A stretch of 34,529 nucleotides of DNA from JBOGWA01 sp050693155. GTDB lineage: Bacteria > Actinomycetota > UBA4738 > CALAEC01. Each line of letters begins with the position of its first letter. Position 1 is the first letter of the stretch. The position numbers and the translations under genes are program-made. This document shows, piece after piece, positions 17,727 through 25,083 of this stretch. Below the pieces are notes generated by a model, which was given only the letters and a program-made list of their open reading frames with translations, was not told the DNA's origin and searched no databases. The stretch is taken from assembly GCA_050693155.1 (NCBI GenBank), contig JBOGWA010000033.1, positions 1-34,529 of the forward strand, read 5' to 3'.

Positions 17727-19196
17727 ATGTCTCGTGACGCTCGTCGGGTGAGCGCCCGCTTCCTCTCGTTCTCGGTCGCCCTGGCGCTCCTCGGGGCGGC
17801 GTGTGGGACGCGAGTTCCCGACGACCAGGTCGAGGCGGCGTTCGCGAGCGGCGTGAGCAGCATCGGCGAAGAGCCGGGTCTCGGCTCCGGGAGCGAATCC
17901 GCGATCTCTTTCCCCCAGCCGGTCGGCTCGGATACGCAGATCGCCCCGTCGGCTCAACAAGGGACCGTGACCGGACCCCCCGCCACGAGTACGGAAACGT
18001 CGTGCACGTCCAATCCCGGGGGAACCGACGTGGGAGTGAGCGAATCGAAGATCGTGGTCGGCGCCTCCTACGCGGAATCGAGCCTCGTGCCCGGCCAGTT
18101 CCGACCGGCCATTGACGCACTGCAGGCGTACTTCGATCTCATCAACCGCCTCGGAGGCGTGTGTGGGCGCGGCATCGACTTCCATTTCCACAACGACGAG
18201 CTGAATGCGCAGCGGTACGCCGACAACGTGCGGCACCTCGTCGAGCAGGACGAGGTGTTCGCGATGGTTGGAAACATGTCGGCCGCCGACAACGGCGCTT
18301 GCGGGTACCTCTCCGGCCAGAGGCCGCCGGACGGCGTGCCCGACATTGGCACCTTCGCCCTCAGCTACTGCCGGTCACAGGCGAGGAACCACTACGCACC
18401 AGTTGGTTCGCTGAAGCGCGGAATCTACGGGTGCTGCACGGAATGGGACTACCTTCGGGACCGATTCGAGTATACGAAGCCCGCCGCCCACTGGCTCGAT
18501 ATCGAGATCTCGAGGGATCAGGGCCTTGCCGTGGTCGACGCTCTCGTCCGAACCCTGGGGCTGTCGGGTCGAGGTGACGTCGTGCAGGGGGAGCACTCCC
18601 CAGCGCAGTTCTCCTACACCGGGGATGTGAACTCCATGCGGGACGCCGGCGTGGACGGCGTCTGGTCCTCGATGGATCTCAACAACAACGTGAAACTGCT
18701 TCGCGCCATGTGCCAGCAGGACTGGCGCCCGAAAGTCGTGCACCTCGAGATCTCCGCCTACGACCCCGACTTCATCGAACGGGTCGGGAGCGACTGCATC
18801 CGAAGCCAAAACGTTTGGATGCGCTCGTTTCACCGGCCGTTCAACTCGCCGAATGAGGAGCTTTCGCTGTATATGCGGACGCTCCGAGAGTTCTGCCCGG
18901 CCTGCCGGCCGACGACGTTCGGCCTGGAGGGATGGTTGAGCGGAAAGCTCTTCGTGGAGGTCCTTCGAGCGATCGGCCCCAACCTGACGCGCGAGCGCTT
19001 CTACGAGGGGATGGACGCCGTCCGGGACTGGACCGGGGGTGGGCTGATGGGGCCGCTCACTCCGTCGAAGCGATTGATCTATCACTGCAACTACCTCCTG
19101 CACGTGGAGCCGAACGGATTCTTCGCGAGGCGAGGTCTGGACTGCGGAGTGTTCTACGCGTCGGGCGATTACGACGGGCCGCCGGTCGGTCCATGA
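17727..19196 (+). CDS. cysteine-rich lipoprotein, branched-chain amino acid-type ABC substrate-binding protein
   Basis: A 489-residue exported receptor. The signal peptide ends in a lipobox LLGAAC with the lipidated Cys26, followed by a low-complexity linker (about 30-95). The ligand-binding domain resembles type I periplasmic-binding proteins of the LivJ class: KIVVGASYAESSLVPGQF, then INRLGGVCGRGIDFHFHND and DEVFAMVGNMSAADNGACGYL. Besides the lipobox cysteine I count twelve more cysteines, far more than usual, suggesting several disulphides. The ATG at 17727 is chosen; a TTG lies one codon earlier. The gene precedes the permease and two ATPase genes in the same direction, so it is the receptor of that transporter. 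The real ligand is unknown; the Liv label is by family only. Confidence 0.85.
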   Translation: MSRDARRVSARFLSFSVALALLGAACGTRVPDDQVEAAFASGVSSIGEEPGLGSGSESAISFPQPVGSDTQIAPSAQQGTVTGPPATSTETSCTSNPGGTDVGVSESKIVVGASYAESSLVPGQFRPAIDALQAYFDLINRLGGVCGRGIDFHFHNDELNAQRYADNVRHLVEQDEVFAMVGNMSAADNGACGYLSGQRPPDGVPDIGTFALSYCRSQARNHYAPVGSLKRGIYGCCTEWDYLRDRFEYTKPAAHWLDIEISRDQGLAVVDALVRTLGLSGRGDVVQGEHSPAQFSYTGDVNSMRDAGVDGVWSSMDLNNNVKLLRAMCQQDWRPKVVHLEISAYDPDFIERVGSDCIRSQNVWMRSFHRPFNSPNEELSLYMRTLREFCPACRPTTFGLEGWLSGKLFVEVLRAIGPNLTRERFYEGMDAVRDWTGGGLMGPLTPSKRLIYHCNYLLHVEPNGFFARRGLDCGVFYASGDYDGPPVGP

Positions 19197-19218
19197 ACGA
19201 TTCGGGCGGCCCGAGTCG

Positions 19219-21165
19219 GTGGAGAAGCTTCTCGGCGTTCTGATCGTCGCCGTCCCCGTTGGGAGCGTCTACGCGCTCGCGGCCTCGGGGCTCGTCCTCA
19301 CCTACCGCACCGCACGTGTCTTCAACTTCGCCCACGGGGCGGTCGGGATGTTCAGCGCGTACCTGTTCTTCCAGGCCTGGGTTCGCTGGAGGATCCCGCT
19401 CCCGCTCGCCGTCTTGCTCGTCGTCGGTGTCTTCGCACCCGCGATGGCGATCCTGCTCGATCGCCTGGCGTTCCGTCCGCTGCGCGATGCGGCGACGTCG
19501 GTCAAGGTGGTCGTGACCGTTGGGCTCCTCATCGCGCTCCAGGGGGCGGCTTCCGCGATCTGGGGAGCGGAGGCGCTCTTCCTCCCAGCCATCTTCCCGG
19601 AGGGAAGTGTTCGGGTCTTCGGCGAGGTGCGGCTGGGCTACGACCAGGTCGCGATCCTGTTCGTCAGCCTGGCCACACTCGCGCTTCTCGGCTCGGTCCT
19701 TCGGTGGACGGCGTTGGGTCGTCGGATTCGCGCGAGCGTGGACCGGCGCGATCTTGCCGAACTCGTTGGGATCAACACGAACCTCGTCTCCGTGATGAGT
19801 TGGGCGCTCGGGTTCGCGACGGCCGCGCTTTCCGGCATCCTGTTGTCCCCGTTCCTCGGCCTCGACACGTTCACCCTTACGCTCTTCGTCATCCAGGCGT
19901 TCGCCGCTGCGCTGTTCGGGCGGCTCCACAGCTTCCCGCTCGTGCTCGTCGGTGGGCTTCTCGTTGCGTTCGTGGAGGAGGCTGCGAGCGCATACGTGCC
20001 GTCGGGATGCTCGGTCTGCCTCGCAGTTCGGCCCGCCGCTCCGTTCGCTCTGATCTTTGCCCTGCTCGCCTTCGCCGCGCTGGTGCCGAGGTCACAGCTC
20101 GGGGTGTGGGTGCGAACGGCCGTCGACGAGCCGTCGGCTCCCCCGCCGACAGCGCCGCCCGGCGAACGGAAGACGCCATGGGCATGGGTTGGCGTGCTCA
20201 TTGCCGGCCTGGCGCTTGCGGCGCCGCTCGTGAGCGGGACGTGGCTCGTCCGAATGGAGCGAGGACTTGCCATGGCGGGTGTTTTCGCCAGCCTCGTCCT
20301 TCTTTCGGGTCTCTCGGGGCAGATCTCGCTCGCCCATACGGCCTTCGTCGGCACGGGCGCGTTCGTGATGGCGGCCGTGGCCGGCACTCTCGGTGTGCCG
20401 TGGCCGATCGCGCTCCTCATCGCGGGCCTTTCGAGCGTGCCCGTGGCGGTCTTCGTCGCGCTTCCCGCGATCCGGCTCCAGGGACTTCATGTCGCGCTCA
20501 TCACGTTTGGGTTCGGTTTCGTCGTCGCGAGGTTGTTCGAATCGCGGCTTACCCAGGGCACCACGGGCATGGAGGTTCCACGCCCGAGCGTCGCCGCCTC
20601 AGATCTCACCTTCTTCTATGTGTTGCTGGCGATTGCGGTCGTGCTGGTGCTCGTCGCGCGGAACGTGCAACGAAGCCCGACCGGTCGGGTGCTTGCCGCG
20701 ATTCGCGACAGCGAGGTTGCCTCGCGGTCGATCGGGGTAAGCCTTCCGCTGTACCGGCTGGCCGTCTTCGCCCTCTCGGCGTTCATGGCGGGGATCGCCG
20801 GCGCGGCGCTCGGAGCGTTTCAGGGGCTAGTGACGTTCCAAGATTTTCATCCGCTCCTGTCGCTCATCTGGCTCTCGGTCGCGGTGATCGGTGGGCTCGG
20901 CTCGGCTGCCGGGGCCGTAGTCGCCGCTGCGCTCTGGGGGGTCGGCGCCACGAGCGTCGGCGCTCTCCCTCAGCTGGCCTTTGGCGTTGGTGCGATGCTG
21001 CTCGCTCGGTACGAGGGCGGTCTCGCGGGCGGGGTTCGGTTCGTGCGCGAAGGCCTCTCGAAGATCGGGCGAACCCTCGAGCGGGCGACCGCGGCCCATG
21101 AAGGAGCCCGGGTCAACGTCCACGTCGAAGAGGAGGTGGTCGGTGGCGCTTCTCGAAGCGCATAA
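19219..21165 (+). CDS. LivH-LivM fused ABC transporter permease
   Basis: A 648-residue protein in which two permeases that are normally separate are joined. The N-terminal half (about 1-295) is LivH-like: GLVLTYRTARVFNFAHGAVGMF is the usual LivH motif and PLRDAATSVKVVVTVGLLIAL follows. A proline-rich linker (about 303-320, SAPPPTAPPGERKTPW) leads to the LivM-like half (about 325-610), with GLSGQISLAHTAFVGTGAF, LPAIRLQGLHVALITFGFGF and a cytoplasmic-loop motif AIRDSEVASRSIGVSL. One polypeptide could therefore form the entire membrane pore. The start is a GTG 22 bases after the receptor stop. The C-terminal tail overlaps livG. Confidence 0.9.
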   Translation: MEKLLGVLIVAVPVGSVYALAASGLVLTYRTARVFNFAHGAVGMFSAYLFFQAWVRWRIPLPLAVLLVVGVFAPAMAILLDRLAFRPLRDAATSVKVVVTVGLLIALQGAASAIWGAEALFLPAIFPEGSVRVFGEVRLGYDQVAILFVSLATLALLGSVLRWTALGRRIRASVDRRDLAELVGINTNLVSVMSWALGFATAALSGILLSPFLGLDTFTLTLFVIQAFAAALFGRLHSFPLVLVGGLLVAFVEEAASAYVPSGCSVCLAVRPAAPFALIFALLAFAALVPRSQLGVWVRTAVDEPSAPPPTAPPGERKTPWAWVGVLIAGLALAAPLVSGTWLVRMERGLAMAGVFASLVLLSGLSGQISLAHTAFVGTGAFVMAAVAGTLGVPWPIALLIAGLSSVPVAVFVALPAIRLQGLHVALITFGFGFVVARLFESRLTQGTTGMEVPRPSVAASDLTFFYVLLAIAVVLVLVARNVQRSPTGRVLAAIRDSEVASRSIGVSLPLYRLAVFALSAFMAGIAGAALGAFQGLVTFQDFHPLLSLIWLSVAVIGGLGSAAGAVVAAALWGVGATSVGALPQLAFGVGAMLLARYEGGLAGGVRFVREGLSKIGRTLERATAAHEGARVNVHVEEEVVGGASRSA

Positions 21166-21925
21166 CGTCACGGTCTCGTTCGGAGGCCTCGTCGCCGTGA
21201 ACGACGTCTCGATCGCCGTCGAGCGGCGTGAGGTCGTCGGCCTCATCGGCCCGAACGGGGCGGGGAAGACCACGCTTCTCGCGGCCCTTTCCGGGATCAT
21301 CATCCCAAGGCAGGGTCGCGTCCTCATCGATGGTGTGAACGCAACCGCGATGGATCCGGAGCAGCGAGCGCTTGCCGGGATGGCGCGGACGTTTCAGCGA
21401 CTCGAGCTCTTCCGGAAGCTGACGGTCGCCGACAACCTGCTCGTTGCCGCGGAATCACGATTCGGCGAAGTCGATTTCATGGCCGACCTCCTCGGACGAA
21501 CCCGCCGCGGCAAGGCAGACCGGCTGGCGAACCGCGTTCTCAAGCGACTGGGACTCCAAGAGGTGGCGAGTCGTTGGGCCGACGAGGTTCCGCTCGGGGT
21601 CGGCCGTCTCGTCGAGGTGGGTCGAGCGCTCTGCACGGAACCTCGGCTGCTGCTGCTGGACGAGCCGTCGGGCGGGCTCGACGACGCCGAGACCGACCGC
21701 CTTGCCGATGTGCTTCGCGACGTGCGACGGGGAGACGGGCCCGCGATGCTAATCGTCGAACACGACGTCGACCTTGTGATGGAGCTCTCCGACCGGGTGT
21801 ACGTCATGGACTTCGGTCGACTGATCGCGGAGGGGACACCGAAGCAAGTTCGTCGCGATCCGGTCGTTCAGGCCGCCTATCTCGGAACGGAGGTGTCGGC
21901 TGCCGCCGCTGCTCGCCACTCGTGA
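21143..21925 (+). CDS. livG: LivG-type ABC transporter ATP-binding protein
   Basis: A 260-residue ATPase. The GTG at 21143 is chosen because AGGAGG (21131-21136) lies six bases upstream and because the family begins at LLEAHNVTVSFGGL. It overlaps the permease gene by 23 bases. Walker A GPNGAGKT (36-43), the Q-loop, the LivG-specific MARTFQRLELFRKLTV segment, Walker B RLLLLDEPS and switch VEHDV are visible. The signature region reads PLGVGRLVEVGRAL, a variant of LSGGQ seen in LivG-like proteins. It forms a heterodimer with LivF in this transporter class. Confidence 0.92.
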   Translation: MALLEAHNVTVSFGGLVAVNDVSIAVERREVVGLIGPNGAGKTTLLAALSGIIIPRQGRVLIDGVNATAMDPEQRALAGMARTFQRLELFRKLTVADNLLVAAESRFGEVDFMADLLGRTRRGKADRLANRVLKRLGLQEVASRWADEVPLGVGRLVEVGRALCTEPRLLLLDEPSGGLDDAETDRLADVLRDVRRGDGPAMLIVEHDVDLVMELSDRVYVMDFGRLIAEGTPKQVRRDPVVQAAYLGTEVSAAAAARHS

Positions 21926-22604
21926 CCTGTGGGCTTCCTACGGTCGAGTTCGGGCCGTCCAGGGTGTTTCCCTGGCGGTCCCCGAGGGCTCACTCGTCGC
22001 GCTTCTCGGGCCCAATGGAGCGGGGAAGAGCTCGCTTCTCAAGGTGGTCGCCGGGCTGCTCCCGCCCGACCGGGGGCGGGTGCTGCTCGGAGGTGAAGAC
22101 ATCACGGGTGTTCCGGCGCACCGGCTCGCACGGCAGGGCGTCGTTCTCGTCCCGGAAGGTCGCGGCATCTTCCCGTCCCTTTCGGTTTCGGAGAACCTCC
22201 AATTGGTTCCGGGTGGCGGCGATTCAGCAGCCAGATCGTTCCCCGTGCTGGCCGAGCGACTGGAACAGCGAGCCGGAACGCTCTCCGGCGGAGAGCAACA
22301 GATGCTTGCGCTCGCTCGCGCCGCGACCGACGCCCGCCTCGTTTTGCTCGACGAGCCTTCGCTCGGTCTCGCGCCGCGTATGGTCGAAGCGGTATTCCGC
22401 CATATCCGGGAGCTGAGGGCATCGGGGCAGACCGTCGTCCTCGTGGAGCAATATGTAACGCGGGCTCTCGAGATGGCAGACTTTGTCTACGTGATGCAGC
22501 GCGGGCAGATCGTGTTCGCTGGAGAGCCCGGCGAGCTCAGGCGCGATCCGGCGCTTGAGGCGACGTATCTGGGCGCAGGCCCGAGGGTACGGGGAACGCG
22601 ATGA
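21900..22604 (+). CDS. livF: LivF-type ABC transporter ATP-binding protein, probable CTG start
   Basis: The LivF-like reading frame includes the whole N-terminal region LLATRDLWASYGRVRAVQGV before Walker A, yet there is no ATG, GTG or TTG at a suitable place. The first such codon, a GTG at 22044, lies after Walker A. A CTG at 21900 sits six bases after a GGAGG (21889-21893) and gives 234 residues, the normal LivF length. Motifs: Walker A GPNGAGKS (37-44), LVPEGRGIFPSLSVSENL, signature LSGGEQ, Walker B LVLLDEPS and switch VEQYV. It overlaps livG by 26 bases and the next gene by ATGA, so it is fully embedded in the operon. Confidence 0.85.
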   Translation: MPPLLATRDLWASYGRVRAVQGVSLAVPEGSLVALLGPNGAGKSSLLKVVAGLLPPDRGRVLLGGEDITGVPAHRLARQGVVLVPEGRGIFPSLSVSENLQLVPGGGDSAARSFPVLAERLEQRAGTLSGGEQQMLALARAATDARLVLLDEPSLGLAPRMVEAVFRHIRELRASGQTVVLVEQYVTRALEMADFVYVMQRGQIVFAGEPGELRRDPALEATYLGAGPRVRGTR

Positions 22605-23968
22605 GACGGCTGGCAGTCCTCACGGGCGCCGTTGCTCTGGTCGCACTCGCCGGGCCCAGCCCCTCCGTGGGAGCCCTGGAAGTGATCGCCCGCGCCTCGG
22701 CCACGGCCGTGCCTGCACACGGGTTCTTCAACCACGAGGACCTCGTCCCCGTGCCAATTCTCAATCTCTCCCTCGCGTATTCGGACGTCGGTCTCGAGCC
22801 CGGACCGTCGACGGAGGCCTTGGCCTCATTCCTGTGGGACCCGGAGGCGGCCGCACTCGGGACGATCGTGTGCGTGCTTTCCGGAAACCAGATCTGCGGG
22901 CTCCCCGAGTATCCGTTTGTCGCTCGGGCAACCCATCCTTCGTCGGGCGATTCCGGAGAGGCTCCAACGCTCTCGATCGCCTCCCCTGGTGATGAGTTCT
23001 GGGCGCGAGGGGTCTATGAGGCCGCCGAGGCCAACGAGGACGGTGCGCTTGCGCAAGCCGACATCGCTCGTCTCGTCGCGATCCCGATGGATGCCGGGCA
23101 GCGCCGCGCGGCCCGTTCCCTTGCACGAGCCGCCGGCTCGCTAGAGGCGCGGGAGTTCGATCAGGATTCCTGGTTGATCAGGGCCGAGGCGATATCGTCT
23201 CGCTCGGCGATCTCACGAGGTGAAGAAGAGGCTGTCGAAGCGTTCGCGGAGTCGTCGATCAAACGCCTCGAGCTGCTCGGCGGCCTCGTGACGGTTCGAA
23301 AGGTCCGGGGCGAGGCCGAGGCCATTGCGGGCGCCGAATCCAGCGGTCGGGGGGAAGCCGAAATCATCGCGCTCGAGGTGGCGGGCTACGAGGCCAGCAT
23401 CGGGCGAGACGGCATCCAGATCGATGATCGGCAGCTCGGAAAGGCCGAGCTCGCCACCCTGAACGAAGCCATGAACGACGCGCTCTCCCAGGTCGGGATG
23501 TCCTTCAGCCGCGGGTCCAAAAGCGTGGAGCGAACGCGGTATGGGTTCGCATCTGAGACCTGGGCGTTTTCCCTCGACTTCCGACGGCAGATCATCCCCG
23601 ACGAGTTCCCCGAAGGGACCCAGGGCCCCGATGTGATTCGCATGCCGTTCGGCTACGCGCGAGCGGAAGCCGCGCGCAGTGTCGTCGAGGGGATCACCAC
23701 GGATCTCGGAGCGCCGGCCGATGCATTCTCCCCGTCGCCTGCCGGCGTTCCCGCGATCGCCGGAGAGATCGGCGGTTCCGAAGCGGTTCTCCCCCCGATG
23801 ACGACGAGCACCGACGCGCCGGACCAGCGGGTGATCGCTCAAGCGCGGACGGCGGGCGTCACGAGCGTCGGCGTTCCAGGCTGGGCCATTGTCGCGGCGG
23901 CCCTCATCGCTCTGATGTTCGCCGTTGGTCTTGTCTCCCTTCGTGTTGCCCAGGTCATCCGGGAATGA
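22601..23968 (+). CDS. secreted, C-terminally membrane-anchored protein of unknown function
   Basis: I do not recognise this 455-residue protein. An N-terminal signal peptide (about 1-24, LAVLTGAVALVALAGPSPSVG) and one C-terminal membrane helix (about 427-449, PGWAIVAAALIALMFAVGLV) imply a large extracellular domain with a short cytoplasmic tail ending RVAQVIRE. The ectodomain has Ala/Glu/Ser-rich stretches (about 150-265) with repeated GEAE(I/A)IA-like segments, a small cysteine pair (CVLSGNQIC) and a Pro/Ala-rich stalk before the helix. It overlaps livF by ATGA and the next gene by ATGA, so it is produced together with the ABC transporter and may be an accessory envelope component. Confidence 0.8.
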   Translation: MRRLAVLTGAVALVALAGPSPSVGALEVIARASATAVPAHGFFNHEDLVPVPILNLSLAYSDVGLEPGPSTEALASFLWDPEAAALGTIVCVLSGNQICGLPEYPFVARATHPSSGDSGEAPTLSIASPGDEFWARGVYEAAEANEDGALAQADIARLVAIPMDAGQRRAARSLARAAGSLEAREFDQDSWLIRAEAISSRSAISRGEEEAVEAFAESSIKRLELLGGLVTVRKVRGEAEAIAGAESSGRGEAEIIALEVAGYEASIGRDGIQIDDRQLGKAELATLNEAMNDALSQVGMSFSRGSKSVERTRYGFASETWAFSLDFRRQIIPDEFPEGTQGPDVIRMPFGYARAEAARSVVEGITTDLGAPADAFSPSPAGVPAIAGEIGGSEAVLPPMTTSTDAPDQRVIAQARTAGVTSVGVPGWAIVAAALIALMFAVGLVSLRVAQVIRE

Positions 23969-24492
23969 AGCTCCGTTTTCAGATCCCCCTCCGAACGTCC
24001 CGCCGCGGTCGTGCGCAGCCGGGAGGGGTGCAGAGGAAGGCTCGGTTCGCCGGCTCCGGGGCTTTCTTCGTTGCGTTCTGGCCGTTCATCCTTGGGTCGG
24101 CCCTCATCGCCGGTGGGCTCGCCGCGATCGTGATCGCCTACTTCGGGGTGGCGGGGACCCTGCACGTGGGGCTTCAGCTGCCGTACGCCGTGAGCGGCGG
24201 CCTCCTTGGACTCGCGCTCGTCATCGTCGGGAGCGCGCTTCTCGTGCTGCACGCTCTCGGGCGTCAGGCCCGGTTGTTGAGGCGCCTGCTCGAGGAGTCC
24301 GTCCGACCGGAAAGCGTCTCCGCCGATGGAGGAGCGGCTTCCCCAAACGGCATGGTGTTCGTCGCGCGAGGCGCGAGAACGTTTCACCGCCCCGATTGCG
24401 TCATGGTCGAGGGAAAGCAGACGCGGCGCTTGCGGGTCAAGACGGCGAAGGGTCGAGGACTCTCCGCCTGTCGGATCTGCGACCCTGTCTAG
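23965..24492 (+). CDS. two-helix membrane protein with C-terminal His/Cys (HRPDC...CRIC) motif
   Basis: A 175-residue protein, last gene of the coupled operon (ATGA overlap with the previous gene). A basic N-terminus, two membrane helices (about 34-62 and 73-97) and a short coiled segment (LLRRLLEESV) are followed by a cytoplasmic C-terminus. That end carries TFHRPDCVMVEG (about 139-150) and LSACRICDP (about 166-174). The pattern HRPDC-x(23)-CRIC resembles short metal-binding modules like the Ada zinc site found at the ends of various actinobacterial membrane proteins. His141, Cys145, Cys169 and Cys172 would be the ligands. The function is unknown. Confidence 0.75.
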   Translation: MKLRFQIPLRTSRRGRAQPGGVQRKARFAGSGAFFVAFWPFILGSALIAGGLAAIVIAYFGVAGTLHVGLQLPYAVSGGLLGLALVIVGSALLVLHALGRQARLLRRLLEESVRPESVSADGGAASPNGMVFVARGARTFHRPDCVMVEGKQTRRLRVKTAKGRGLSACRICDPV

Positions 24493-24554
24493 CGGCTCGC
24501 GGCTCGCGGCTCGCGGCTCGGGGCTCGGACTTGGGACTCGCGGCTCGCGGGTCG
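24493..24554. repeat. CGGCTCG heptamer tandem repeat
   Basis: Directly after the stop codon of the preceding gene, four perfect CGGCTCG units (24493-24520) are followed by degenerate copies (GGGCTCG, GGACTCG, another perfect unit at 24541-24547 and CGGGTCG). It separates the transporter operon from the DUF4446 gene. Confidence 0.85.
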
Positions 24555-24593
24555 AGGGGCCGGGGGAAGGCGGCTATACTCGGGCGCCGCCCG

Positions 24594-25070
24594 ATGAGCG
24601 CCTCGAACCAAACTCTTCTGATCCTCGTCATCGTCAGCATGGTTCTCAGCGCCTCCGTGCTGGTCTTGTTGATCGCCACGTCCCCGGCGCGACGGCGTGC
24701 GGTCTCGAAACGAGGGCGCCCGGATCTGACCGACGTGGAGCAATCCATCATGCGCGTGCACCAGGCGATCGACGAGCTTGCCCAGGAGGATGTCCGTCTG
24801 GCAGAGGCGCTCGAAGCCGCGATCCAGAACATCGGCGTCGTTCGCTTCGATGCGTTCGAGGACATGGGCGGGCAACTGTCGTTCTCGGCGGCGTTTCTCG
24901 ACGGGCGCGGCGATGGGGTCGTCATCACCTCAATCAACGGACGCCAGGACACGCGCTGCTACTCCAAACCCGTGCGCGGTGGCGAATCCGATCACAACCT
25001 TTCGGCGGAAGAGCATCAGGCCATCCGCCGGGCGCTCACGAGCCCGCGTGAAGCGGCTCGAGCCTTGTAG
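24594..25070 (+). CDS. DUF4446-family membrane-anchored protein
   Basis: A 158-residue protein with an N-terminal membrane helix (about 8-28, LLILVIVSMVLSASVLVLLI), a helical segment (about 45-80, DVEQSIMRVHQAIDELAQED) and a compact domain. The domain pattern IQNIGVVRFDAFEDMGGQLSF followed by GVVITSINGRQDTRCYSKPV is characteristic of DUF4446. The family occurs in Firmicutes and actinobacteria and has no assigned function. The ATG at 24594 gives the complete anchor. TATACT at 24575-24580 could be a -10 box, but it lies close to the start and has no clear -35 partner. serS begins 13 bases after the stop, so the two are probably co-transcribed. Confidence 0.85.
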   Translation: MSASNQTLLILVIVSMVLSASVLVLLIATSPARRRAVSKRGRPDLTDVEQSIMRVHQAIDELAQEDVRLAEALEAAIQNIGVVRFDAFEDMGGQLSFSAAFLDGRGDGVVITSINGRQDTRCYSKPVRGGESDHNLSAEEHQAIRRALTSPREAARAL

Positions 25071-25083
25071 TTAAGCTTGCGCC

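Noticed and set aside
19704..21101. 465-residue plus-strand frame inside the permease gene
   Set aside because: It is a +1-type shadow of the LivH-LivM fusion, Arg-rich and without hydrophobic helices.
24493..24554. CRISPR-like array
   Set aside because: The units are seven bases long and contiguous with no spacers; it is a simple tandem repeat. No cas genes are present in the window.
25071..25083. Possible T-box or other riboswitch before serS
   Set aside because: Only 13 bases separate the DUF4446 gene from serS, which leaves no room for one.
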